A DNA stretch of 64,000 nucleotides from Rhodospirillaceae bacterium (GTDB lineage: Bacteria > Pseudomonadota > Alphaproteobacteria > Rhodospirillales > Rhodospirillaceae): the NCBI GenBank assembly GCA_028822445.1, contig JAPKDQ010000005.1:122135-186134 (forward strand), given 5' to 3'. Shown here in pieces: positions 9,357 through 18,468 of the stretch (position 1 is the stretch's first letter; each line of letters starts with the position of its first letter). Both the position numbers and the translations under genes were made by a program. The notes under the pieces were generated by a model, which was not told where the DNA came from, did not search any database, and saw nothing but the letters and a program-made list of their open reading frames with translations.

Positions 9357-11420
9357 GTGAGTGATGCGGCGGCGCCACCCAGCAGTGAGACCACGTACCC
9401 GCGCTGGGTAACCTTTCTCGCCGCGGGGATTGCAGTCCTTCACCTCTATTTCAATTCGATTTCGCCCCTGTCTGAACTTTGGATGTCGCTCCTCCATTTC
9501 GGCACTCTCGGATTCCTGGTTGCGCTCACGTTTCCCATGTTCAAGGGCGCGACAGGGTCGAGCTTTCGCTTGATTGATATAGCGCTTGGGCTAGTTACGC
9601 TTTGCTCCTGCCTATATCTCATCGCTGGAGAAAACGCATTCTATGAGCGCGGCCAAACGTTCACAGCGTTCGATTGGCTGTGCGCTATTGCCGCAGTCAT
9701 TTGTGCTCTGGAATTGACGCGACGGGCAACCGGGTGGGTCATTCCCATCTTAGCCATAATCGCAATCACCTATACAGCGTGGTGGGGCCGCTACGTCTCA
9801 GGCATTTTCCAATTCCCCGGCCTAACCTGGGAAACCGTACTCTACCGCGCAACCTACGGCGGCGACGGCATGTTTGGCACGATTGCCCGCATATCATGGA
9901 GCTATGTCTTCATGTTCATCTTGTTCGGAACATTCCTGCTGAGGAGTGGCGCTTCTGACGTAATCTTAGCGTTAGCACGCGCAGCTGCAGGACGCTTCGC
10001 AGGTGGACCCGGTTTTGTAGCCGTCTTCGGCTCAGGTTTGATGGGATCTATCTCGGGGTCTGCCATCGGCAACACTGTCTCAACTGGCGTGGTTACAATC
10101 CCCCTCATGAAACGCGCCGGTTTCCCAGCGAAGACCGCAGCCGGAATTGAAGCCGCAGCCTCAACAGGCGGCCAGTTAATGCCGCCGGTCATGGGTGCCG
10201 GCGCCTTCTTGATGGCGACATACACTGGCGAAAGTTATTTGACTATTATATCCGTCGCCACGTTGCCAGCCCTTCTCTATTTCTTGTCCGTCGCATTCCA
10301 CGTGCGCATAACGGCTCTACAACTTGGCCTCAAACCCGACACATCCAACACGTCGTTAAATGACCTTGGTCTCGCCAAGGGGTGGCCTGTACTGCTCCCC
10401 ATTGTGCTGTTGGTGGCGCTGCTCATTGCAGGCTTCACGCCAACTTGGTCAGCGGCGGCAGCTTGTATCGCAACAATTCTCTGTGCCAACTTTGGGCCAC
10501 GACCCATGGGCCCGCGCGATGTTATCGACACACTGGCTCAAGGCAGCTTCACCGCCGCCTCGATTTCAGTCTTACTCATTGCGGTTGGTTTGGTGGTGAT
10601 GGCCGTCACTACGACAGGACTTGGTCCGACCCTTTCGCAAATGATTGTGTCTTGGTCGAGTGGAAGCCTATTCCTAACCCTCACATTTGTGGCTTTGGCG
10701 TCTCTCGTCCTTGGCCTAGGCCTCCCCGTTACAGCAGCCTACGTCGTCCTAGCTCCCCTGGCCGCGCCTGCGCTGACCGACCTTATGCTCGATGCAAAAT
10801 TGACTGATGCCCTTGTTATGGGAACATTGAACGACAGCGCAAAGACTATTCTTCAGGTGCTAATGCCAGAACAAGCTGCAGTACTTGGTGGACCTATGAC
10901 CCAAAGCGCCGCCATCGCTTTTCTCGATGCCGTTCCACCGGAACTCATGAGTACAATTTCCGAGCAAGGCTTGCCAGCTAGCATCATTGCGACCACGTTA
11001 CTCTCAGCACATATGATTGTGTTTTGGCTCTCCCAGGATTCCAACATCACCCCACCCGTTTGCCTCACGGCATACGCTGCCGCAGGGATAGCAGGCACGA
11101 AACCGCTTGAAACCGGATTCACTGCCTGGGCCCATGCAAAAGGGCTCTACATTATTCCTCTTGTTATGGCCTATTCGCCGATGATCGGTGGCAATGGCCT
11201 CTCTCTTGTTCAGATTACGGTATTTACGATCGGTGGGCTTTACGCGTTCACTGCAACTCTCAAAGGATACTTAGAAGGGCCCATCAGCCCTGCCATACGT
11301 GGCGTGGTTTCTGCACTGGCGCTTACTCTCCTGTGGCCGCATGGATCTTGGACCATCGGTGGCCTGTCTCTGCTGTTGCTCATTAGCTTGATGGTGGTAT
11401 CAAGACGCAAACGATCATGA
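9357..11420 (+). CDS. TRAP transporter fused permease subunit (TAXI-associated)
   Basis: 687 aa polytopic protein, GTG start right after the SBP stop; GSGLMGSISGSAIGNTVSTGVVTIPLMKRAGFPAKTAAGIEAAASTGGQLMPPVMGAGAFLMA. Confidence 0.9.
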   Translation: MSDAAAPPSSETTYPRWVTFLAAGIAVLHLYFNSISPLSELWMSLLHFGTLGFLVALTFPMFKGATGSSFRLIDIALGLVTLCSCLYLIAGENAFYERGQTFTAFDWLCAIAAVICALELTRRATGWVIPILAIIAITYTAWWGRYVSGIFQFPGLTWETVLYRATYGGDGMFGTIARISWSYVFMFILFGTFLLRSGASDVILALARAAAGRFAGGPGFVAVFGSGLMGSISGSAIGNTVSTGVVTIPLMKRAGFPAKTAAGIEAAASTGGQLMPPVMGAGAFLMATYTGESYLTIISVATLPALLYFLSVAFHVRITALQLGLKPDTSNTSLNDLGLAKGWPVLLPIVLLVALLIAGFTPTWSAAAACIATILCANFGPRPMGPRDVIDTLAQGSFTAASISVLLIAVGLVVMAVTTTGLGPTLSQMIVSWSSGSLFLTLTFVALASLVLGLGLPVTAAYVVLAPLAAPALTDLMLDAKLTDALVMGTLNDSAKTILQVLMPEQAAVLGGPMTQSAAIAFLDAVPPELMSTISEQGLPASIIATTLLSAHMIVFWLSQDSNITPPVCLTAYAAAGIAGTKPLETGFTAWAHAKGLYIIPLVMAYSPMIGGNGLSLVQITVFTIGGLYAFTATLKGYLEGPISPAIRGVVSALALTLLWPHGSWTIGGLSLLLLISLMVVSRRKRS

Positions 11421-11433
11421 TAACGAGACCACT

Positions 11434-12213
11434 ATGAGCCAGACCTGGAATCCTGACGTTTATCTTCGTTACGAAAGCTACCGGTCGCGCCCGGCTCTCG
11501 ATCTCATCACACAAATTCCGTTGGAGGTTGCCGGACCTATTGTTGATCTAGGGTGCGGCCCAGGCAACGTTACCCGCAGGTTAAAAGATCAATGGCCGGA
11601 TCGCCCTGTAATAGGAGTGGATTTGTCTAGCGACATGTTGGCCAAAGCGCGCGGGGAGTACGGCAATACGGAAATTCAATGGCAGCAAGGAGACATCGAG
11701 ACTTGGCAGGCAAATGAACGACAGGCTTTGATTTTTTCCAATGCCGCCCTTCATTGGGTGACCAATCATGTCGATGTGGTGCCACGCCTTGCTGAGATGG
11801 TCATACCAAATGGATGGCTGGCGTTCCAAATTCCCGTCACTGAGCAATCCGCTTATCAGGTCTGCATTCGCGAAACTGTGCAGTCAGACCGCTGGGCTGA
11901 CCAATTGGCGCATGTCTGGATGTATAAGGACCCCATGGGTCCAGACGCCTTCTACGACCTTCTGTCGCCACACAGTCAATCTGTCGATATCTGGGTCACG
12001 GATTACAACCACGCCCTGGAAGGTGATAACCCGGTATTCGATTGGATTGTTGGCACCGGTCTAACACCCTACCTCTCAGTTCTCAGTGAAACAGAAAAAG
12101 AAGAGTTCTTAGAAGATTACAGCGCTAGAGTTTCTTGTGCCTACCCGAAGCAAGCGAATGGCAAAACTCTATTCTTTATGAAGCGAATATTTGTACTCGC
12201 GCAAAAGCGCTGA
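11434..12213 (+). CDS. tam: Trans-aconitate 2-methyltransferase-like
   Basis: TWNPDVYLRYESYRSRPALDLI; VDLGCGPGNVTRRL; SNAALHWV, typical of Tam. Confidence 0.82.
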   Translation: MSQTWNPDVYLRYESYRSRPALDLITQIPLEVAGPIVDLGCGPGNVTRRLKDQWPDRPVIGVDLSSDMLAKARGEYGNTEIQWQQGDIETWQANERQALIFSNAALHWVTNHVDVVPRLAEMVIPNGWLAFQIPVTEQSAYQVCIRETVQSDRWADQLAHVWMYKDPMGPDAFYDLLSPHSQSVDIWVTDYNHALEGDNPVFDWIVGTGLTPYLSVLSETEKEEFLEDYSARVSCAYPKQANGKTLFFMKRIFVLAQKR

Positions 12214-12225
12214 GATTGAAGCCGG

Positions 12226-12492
12226 TCAGGCCGCGTCCCGTTCACGAACACGGTAAACAGCGTTCAATGCTTCAGTAAATGAGATATCGTGGCGCACAGC
12301 GACAATGCCCTCCGCCGCGGAACGACATTGGGCCACATAGTCACGGCCAGCATCACGGGCAACAGAAATAGCCCTGACAATGATGCCCTGAACATCATCT
12401 AACGCGAGGGTTACAGGCACAGCAGGCATTCCATATTCGAATGTAAGCCCATCTTCATTTGCCGGAATAACTCTTACCTTATCCATAACCAT
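12226..12492 (-). CDS. Hypothetical protein
   Basis: Small ORF trimmed to the internal ATG (MVMDKVRVIPANEDG...). Confidence 0.45.
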   Translation of the reverse strand: MVMDKVRVIPANEDGLTFEYGMPAVPVTLALDDVQGIIVRAISVARDAGRDYVAQCRSAAEGIVAVRHDISFTEALNAVYRVRERDAA

Positions 12493-12675
12493 CTTTCCTT
12501 TAAAACGTCTAAGTAGTGTATGTGTTCCACCTTGAGACACAACATGCCGGACGGTTTGTTAACCTTTCCAACGAGTCGCAAAAAGAACTCGAGCTAGAAA
12601 TCCTGGTCGGTCAAACGAATCGATGGCTTAGACTTGAATTTTGAACAATGGTCCAGGACTGTGGCCAGGGTTTGC

Positions 12676-12912
12676 TTAGAGTAAGACAGTGTCAGGCGAG
12701 CTTCGTGCATCTTCAGCACGCACCTTGCACGCGGCTACAACCACACGCTTTTGATCCAGGGTCATATTGCGCCACCCACCGATTTCTTTAAGGGTCCGCA
12801 AACACCCAATGCACACCTTAGTTTCCTTATCGACCATGCACACGCCAACGCACGGCGAATCTGGCAGGTCATCAGGATTGGCATTCGGCGGTGTGTCTAG
12901 TGTATCGATCAT
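12676..12912 (-). CDS. DUF1289 family protein
   Basis: SPCVGVCMVDKETKVCIGCLRTLKEIGGWRNMT, the four-Cys DUF1289 signature. Confidence 0.85.
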   Translation of the reverse strand: MIDTLDTPPNANPDDLPDSPCVGVCMVDKETKVCIGCLRTLKEIGGWRNMTLDQKRVVVAACKVRAEDARSSPDTVLL

Positions 12913-12994
12913 GACCGATCACGTATCGCGCATCGCCTCTTCTGGCAAGGCCCCCGGCACGTTAGAGTAGCGCGAGACATATCAGGAGCAAGTA

Positions 12995-13456
12995 ATGACA
13001 GAGTATTCAGAAACGCTACCGCAGCTTGGCGGCATCGCCGATGTGCCGGCCTCACCGAACGACGCCACATTAGAAACAGTGCCTAATCCCCACGAGGATG
13101 CTGGGTACCTCATCCGTTTCTCCTGCCCCGAATTCACCAGTATTTGCCCAGTCACAGGGCAACCGGATTTCGCCCACCTGGTCATCGATTACGTCCCAAC
13201 AGACAAGATCGTCGAATCAAAGTCTCTCAAGCTGTTCTTGGGATCATTTCGCAATCATGGTGCGTTTCATGAAGATTGCACGATAGCCATCGGCAAGCGC
13301 ATCGTTGCCTCGACCGACGCAAAATGGCTGCGGATCGGAGGCTATTGGTACCCACGCGGTGGCATTCCCATCGATGTCTTCTGGCAGACCGGTGTGCCAC
13401 CCAAAGGTTTGTGGCTCCCTGATCAAGGCGTGCCCGAGTACCGAGGCAGGGGGTAG
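12995..13456 (+). CDS. queF: NADPH-dependent 7-cyano-7-deazaguanine reductase QueF
   Basis: [48 protein letters not shown]. Confidence 0.93.
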   Translation: MTEYSETLPQLGGIADVPASPNDATLETVPNPHEDAGYLIRFSCPEFTSICPVTGQPDFAHLVIDYVPTDKIVESKSLKLFLGSFRNHGAFHEDCTIAIGKRIVASTDAKWLRIGGYWYPRGGIPIDVFWQTGVPPKGLWLPDQGVPEYRGRG

Positions 13457-13557
13457 ATATCCGTTTAGCGAACAGGGCAGGAATCACAGACTAGGCCTCA
13501 TCGTCACTTTACTCTGTAATTACCTCACCAATTACGATCAACCAGGAACGACAACCC

Positions 13558-14229
13558 ATGAGTAGATTTAGCGGCAAGGTGGCATTGGTCACCAACGCAG
13601 GCGGCAAAACCGGCAAAGGCATTTGCGCGCAACTGGAAAAAGACGGCGCCACTGTTGTTGTTGCCGACTTCGATGTCACGACCGTCGAAGGCTGGGAACA
13701 AGGGCTCTCTGCCATAGGTTATAGCCATGGCCGCTTGGATGTTTTGGTTACTATTTCTGAAGCTAAATACGACACAGCGAAGCCTATTGCAGAAACATCT
13801 CTAGAAGAATTCCGCGCCGTCAATCGCGATAACGTCGAAGCGGCGTTTCTCGCCAACCGCTATGGCGTGGTGAAGATGCGTGAGTTTGACAATGGCGGAT
13901 CTATCGTCAACGTCGCACCTGCAACAGCTACCGTCGGTGTTTCTGGACAAGCAGCCTTCTGCGCCTCTGCAAACGGCATCCGTATGATGACCCGTGGCGC
14001 CGCTCTCTCCTGCTGCGACGCCAAAGACCGCATTCGCATAAACTGTGTGCAAGCTGGCCGAATTGAAGGCACGCCTGATGGCGACGTCATGGCCAACACC
14101 CACGTACCTCTTGGCCGAGCGGGCACTGTAGAAGACATTGCTGAGGCCGTTTCGTTCCTCGCCTCAGAAGAGGCCTATTACATCACAGGATACATTTTAC
14201 CGGTCGATGGCGGCATGCTCGCCGTCTAA
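13558..14229 (+). CDS. SDR-fold protein, probably catalytically degenerate
   Basis: SDR layout (VALVTNAGGKTGKGI; C-terminal LASEEAYYITGYILPVDGGM), but the expected Ser and YxxxK positions read VNVAPATA and FCASA. Confidence 0.75.
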   Translation: MSRFSGKVALVTNAGGKTGKGICAQLEKDGATVVVADFDVTTVEGWEQGLSAIGYSHGRLDVLVTISEAKYDTAKPIAETSLEEFRAVNRDNVEAAFLANRYGVVKMREFDNGGSIVNVAPATATVGVSGQAAFCASANGIRMMTRGAALSCCDAKDRIRINCVQAGRIEGTPDGDVMANTHVPLGRAGTVEDIAEAVSFLASEEAYYITGYILPVDGGMLAV

Positions 14230-15419
14230 GGCGCTTCACTTTCCTCAAGAAGCCCTTCAATCAGCCGGTTGGGCAAGTACGACGCATCCCAATCCGCATG
14301 GCGTTTACCCAAACGCAGAATCACCATGTTCTCGGATGGAATCACATACATCGTACGGTAGCCGCCACCTTCAAAGAAATAGATATCATCTCGAACAAAC
14401 GGTTCCCGGTGAGGGACACCAGCGGGGCGGGTTTCAGAGTACGGACGGTTTTCGACAAATTCGCGCCCTAACCAGATGTGCATGCCATAGTTAGGATTGC
14501 GCGGAGATGGCATGGTCATGGTGTTCACCCAGCCTTCAGGCAACACACGCTCGCCCTGCCACACACCATCGTTGAGCATCAGGGCACCAAGGCGAAGCCA
14601 GTTGTGGGGCGTGGTGCGAAAGCAGCAATCGATATGGATCATGCCGTCGGCGCGATCCATAAAAAAGCTGCCCCGGTCTGCCCCTATCGGTTGCCATATT
14701 TTTTCGACGAAATACTCCTGAATCGGCTTGCCGACCGCTCTCTGCACGACTATGGCGATCAATTGAGACGTGACATTACCAATATCAAATACTGTGCCAG
14801 GCTCATGTGCCATTTCATGGTCCAGGGCCACCATAACAACGTCTCCGGTCCAAGCCGAACGGGTGAACCGATTCCAGGCCCCAGGGCCGAGCGGTGGATT
14901 CTCAAGACCGCTGGCCTGATACAGCAGATCGCGCAGGGTGATGTCGCCTTGAGGCGCGTCCTGCCATTCTTCAAGGTACTCGCCAATGCGGTCATCGATA
15001 GCGATGGCACCATCGTCAATGGCGGCCCCAGCCAGCAGGGCGTTGAGAGTCTTGGTCATGGCCCGGCCGGTCATCAGTTCTTCGGCACCACCCTCTTGCC
15101 AATAGCGTTCGATCTGTATTTTCCCTTTGTGGACGACGATGAAAGCAGTCCCGCCGGTTTGCCCAGCCCAGTCCGCCGCAGCCTTAAGCGTAACCGGGTC
15201 GATGGTTTTCTCACCGTGCTCTGCGGTCACGAAAAACTTGCCGCTGGGTTCATCCATAGCAAATTGAGGAAGATAAAAGTCCGGACCGGGCTCCATGGCG
15301 TCGTCCGGCTGGTTGAGATACCGCTGCCAGAACCCCGGGTCGGACCAATACTCAAGGCCAGCCGCTATAACAAAACAAACCGCTAGGCCACCGATCCCAT
15401 ATCCAAACGCTCGCAACAT
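14226..15419 (-). CDS. Serine hydrolase / class C beta-lactamase-fold protein
   Basis: 397 aa with N-terminal TM; GRAMTKTLNALLAGAAIDDG (SxxK-like region); LYQASGLENPP; YGMHIWLG. Confidence 0.75.
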   Translation of the reverse strand: MLRAFGYGIGGLAVCFVIAAGLEYWSDPGFWQRYLNQPDDAMEPGPDFYLPQFAMDEPSGKFFVTAEHGEKTIDPVTLKAAADWAGQTGGTAFIVVHKGKIQIERYWQEGGAEELMTGRAMTKTLNALLAGAAIDDGAIAIDDRIGEYLEEWQDAPQGDITLRDLLYQASGLENPPLGPGAWNRFTRSAWTGDVVMVALDHEMAHEPGTVFDIGNVTSQLIAIVVQRAVGKPIQEYFVEKIWQPIGADRGSFFMDRADGMIHIDCCFRTTPHNWLRLGALMLNDGVWQGERVLPEGWVNTMTMPSPRNPNYGMHIWLGREFVENRPYSETRPAGVPHREPFVRDDIYFFEGGGYRTMYVIPSENMVILRLGKRHADWDASYLPNRLIEGLLEESEAP

Positions 15420-15424
15420 GTCAG

Positions 15425-16339
15425 CTATCCTTTGAACTTACTTTTGTCGACCACGAGAAGTTCAGGGTTGTCCTGCTCGATCTTCTCAAAGTAACTGGCC
15501 GGCAGCTGATGCACGCCATCAAGTTTCTTGCCACTCCAAGTCGCGAACATGTGGCCTGGATTATCTTCCATCTTGAGCCATGGCGGGTAAGGAAAAACGT
15601 ATCCACCGCTGGTTCCCATAGGCAATCGGGTAATGGATTCGTCTTCGAACATGGCGCGCGGTGTCCAATTATGGGATGTCTCGATAAACGGAGTGAACCA
15701 GTTATCAGGCGGTACCCTAATCTCTTCCTGCTTGATCATGTCATCTTCAACCCGGAAAAGAGAATAAGTTTCCGTGAACTCCGCACCGGCTCGGTCGAGG
15801 GGGCGCTTGCCGCCGGGGCCATAAATCATACCCGGGTCTTCGGTCAAAATGGTCGGCGTCACACCATGTGTTTTTCCGGTGATGGGATTAACCAGTTCGT
15901 CGATAAAGTCGCCCGTATAAACGTCACGGGGATAGGACGTGTTATGGCCATGAAGCTCAAACAAATTCTCACCAATTCTACGGTGATGAGAGAACTCGAT
16001 TCCTTCATAGCGGACAACCGGTTTAACGGTTTTGCCTTCTGCCACAATAAACATAGTGAAGAAGTACCAGAGCAGCACATCAGCTTCGTCTTCCCAGGCA
16101 CGGCCTAGGCGAAACTCCGCCTTCATTTTGGCAAGGGGGTCATCGAAGGAGAATTGCTCCGAGACGAGGCGACCATCGGCCGGCGGCATATACGTCGCTG
16201 CAACGTGGTTATCCGCTCTTGCTGTGCCAACACCCAAGGCCCCAGCGGCAGCGCCAATAGCGGGGATAGTCAAAGCTTTGCGGCGCGATACGCTTGGTTC
16301 AACACCGCCAGCGAATGCGCGTTTCATGATATCGAGCAT
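15425..16339 (-). CDS. DUF1838 family protein with Tat-like signal
   Basis: SRRKALTIPAIGAAAGALGVGTARA; DUF1838-like body; C-terminal PGHMFATWSGKKLDGVHQLPASYFEKIEQDNPELL. Confidence 0.8.
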   Translation of the reverse strand: MLDIMKRAFAGGVEPSVSRRKALTIPAIGAAAGALGVGTARADNHVAATYMPPADGRLVSEQFSFDDPLAKMKAEFRLGRAWEDEADVLLWYFFTMFIVAEGKTVKPVVRYEGIEFSHHRRIGENLFELHGHNTSYPRDVYTGDFIDELVNPITGKTHGVTPTILTEDPGMIYGPGGKRPLDRAGAEFTETYSLFRVEDDMIKQEEIRVPPDNWFTPFIETSHNWTPRAMFEDESITRLPMGTSGGYVFPYPPWLKMEDNPGHMFATWSGKKLDGVHQLPASYFEKIEQDNPELLVVDKSKFKG

Positions 16340-16498
16340 AGGTAGAAACCCCTTAAGTTAGCTTGAGCTGCAATCTGACCAGATAGTGGAGCTTGAGACG
16401 GGGTCCTGCAATCCATGTTGGCTCTCAGACTGGTCGAAATTCACGAATGCGCTTTCAAGAATAGCCCCTTAAAAGGCCTAGGCTGGCGTCTTGGGTCG

Positions 16499-17299
16499 CT
16501 ATAAAAGGCCTGCGTGCTCAACAACGCCACGGTAAGACTGACTTACCGGGACTTCCAAGTCATTAGATAGTCTCAGCTTTAGAGTACGCCCGGTTTTCTC
16601 TAATGCTTTGATTGCCGATGTCGCAACCCAGTATGAACGGTGAACCCGGATACCAGGCCAGTTCTTAAGGTCTGAAACTGCATCCCGCATACGATACATA
16701 ACCAGGTCGTCCCCTAGCGCGGTATAAACCTTGAGATAATGCTCTTGAGCTTCGAGGGCGATCACATCATGCCCGATTGATGGGTTTGCTTTGCGCAAGA
16801 ATCCAGGCACCTCAAGAGCACTAACCGCAACAGCATTTTGAACCAATGACGCACGTCCCCACTCGCCATTGAGAACACGGTTACGCACGGCGAATGCGGC
16901 GACCCATGCGGTCACCCCTCCAAGGGCATTTGGTCCAAATGCGAATGATAAAAATGGGTCGGCTAAAACGTAACCATTGAGGTGAAGCAATGAGGAAAGG
17001 GTACCCCCCCAGCCATCTGTCAGACCAAGAAGCAATCCCATATAGAAATAGCTTCCGGCCATACCAACCCAGCCACCACACGCGGCCAACAGAATCGTGG
17101 CTGTCCCGTCGGTCTTTAAAACCTTAACGAGTGCAAAGGTGCCCGCAGCGCTGACCAACCAGAAAAACTGGCCGCACGCATACCACAAAGGTACGAGCGT
17201 TCCGGCCCCAAGGTCTGGCGCATACAAAGAGCCACGAACGCCGTTGAGGATAGACAACGCGACCGGCAAACCCACATAAAAGATGATATTTGCCGACAC
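16499..17299 (-). CDS. Membrane-tethered LytTR DNA-binding regulator
   Basis: Multiple N-terminal TM segments, then LytTR: IGHDVIALEAQEHYLKVYTALGDDLVMYRMRDAVSDLKNWPGIRVHRSYWVATSAIKALEKTGRTLKLRLSNDLEVPVSQSY. Confidence 0.85.
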   Translation of the reverse strand: MSANIIFYVGLPVALSILNGVRGSLYAPDLGAGTLVPLWYACGQFFWLVSAAGTFALVKVLKTDGTATILLAACGGWVGMAGSYFYMGLLLGLTDGWGGTLSSLLHLNGYVLADPFLSFAFGPNALGGVTAWVAAFAVRNRVLNGEWGRASLVQNAVAVSALEVPGFLRKANPSIGHDVIALEAQEHYLKVYTALGDDLVMYRMRDAVSDLKNWPGIRVHRSYWVATSAIKALEKTGRTLKLRLSNDLEVPVSQSYRGVVEHAGLL

Positions 17300-17316
17300 G
17301 GTCGTTTTCTAAAACC

Positions 17317-18459
17317 TTACGTATGCTGAATAATCACCTTACCGATATCGTCGTGTTCTCTTTGATATTCGAACGCCTTAGCCGCATCTTCAAAACTAAA
17401 CCGTTTGGCGATTGGTGGTGTGAGCCCGCTCACGCCGTAAGCTTGGACCATATCATTAAGCATCTCAACGCTGGCGTTGCTAATCGCCTTCATCGTGATG
17501 TTTTTCATATAAAAGCCTGGCATCTTCGGAAGTTGCTCGGGCAACCGGTCCGTGCCAATCAACACCACATAGGCATTGACCGCTGTACCCGTTAAGGACT
17601 GATCAAGCGTCCGTCGTCCGACATTTTCCAACACAATATCGGCGCCATGGCCGTCGGTCGCATCAATGACCGCCTGACCCCAGTCAGGCGTCGTGCGGTA
17701 GTTGATACCGATGTCGGCGCCGTGCTTCTTCATGGCTTCGAGTTTCGCATCACTCGATGATGTCACCACAACCTTTGCGCCACTCATTTTTGCGAGTTGA
17801 ACGCCGAACGAAGACACACCGCCTGTCCCAAGTGACAGTACGATATCTCCCGGTTTTACACGGGCGACTTCGTACAATGCATGCCAAGCTGTAACACCGG
17901 ATGACACAAAGGTCGCCGCTGTCTCTTCAGAAACGCCTTCTGGAAGCTTGACCAACGCATGCGCCGGCAGCAAAGCCATCTCGGCTAGCCAGCCATCGAT
18001 ATTGTTCCCGATATCGCCAATATAGGACTGCTCAGGATCCCATGGACCTTTGATCCAAGACGAGAAGTGAGTGGCAGTCACACGATCACCAACCTGAACC
18101 TGCGTCACGCCGTCACCAACAGCCGCAACAACTCCTGCCCCTTCACTGATGGGGATGCGTGTATCTGGGCGTCGGCCCCGTGGGATAGGGAAGCGATTAG
18201 AAATCAGACCATGATCTCGGGCATTAATAGATGTCGAGACCACCTTAATGAGAGCCTGCCCCGGACCGGGCGCCGGCACCGGGCGCTCAACCATGCGTAA
18301 AGTCTCAGGGCCTTTTTGCTCGCCGATTTCATAAACGCGATACGTCTCACCACCGCTCTGTGCAACTTGCTCGGCCGCCTCCGCAAGGGCTGCTTTGCCC
18401 CCGATCAGTGCACCCGTTGCTCCTGCTGCAGCTGTAAGCACGTTCCGTCTACTGACCAC
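17317..18459 (-). CDS. Zinc-independent MDR/quinone-oxidoreductase-like dehydrogenase with Tat-like signal
   Basis: MVSRRNVLTAAAGATGALIGGKAALA; MDR motifs RDHGLISNRFPI and GDIVLSLGTGGVSSFGVQLAKMSGAKVVVTSSSDAKLEAMKKHGAD. Confidence 0.82.
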   Translation of the reverse strand: MVSRRNVLTAAAGATGALIGGKAALAEAAEQVAQSGGETYRVYEIGEQKGPETLRMVERPVPAPGPGQALIKVVSTSINARDHGLISNRFPIPRGRRPDTRIPISEGAGVVAAVGDGVTQVQVGDRVTATHFSSWIKGPWDPEQSYIGDIGNNIDGWLAEMALLPAHALVKLPEGVSEETAATFVSSGVTAWHALYEVARVKPGDIVLSLGTGGVSSFGVQLAKMSGAKVVVTSSSDAKLEAMKKHGADIGINYRTTPDWGQAVIDATDGHGADIVLENVGRRTLDQSLTGTAVNAYVVLIGTDRLPEQLPKMPGFYMKNITMKAISNASVEMLNDMVQAYGVSGLTPPIAKRFSFEDAAKAFEYQREHDDIGKVIIQHT

Positions 18460-18468
18460 TAACTTCTC

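Noticed and set aside
12913-12994. Possible preQ1 riboswitch upstream of queF
   Set aside because: Short gap to the divergent DUF1289 gene with no recognisable preQ1 hairpin or A-rich tail.
14478-15386. 302-aa plus-strand ORF
   Set aside because: Fully antisense to the serine hydrolase, whose motifs and operon position are convincing; the antisense translation has no recognisable family pattern.
15509-16108. 199-aa plus-strand ORF
   Set aside because: Antisense to the DUF1838 gene; no family signal.
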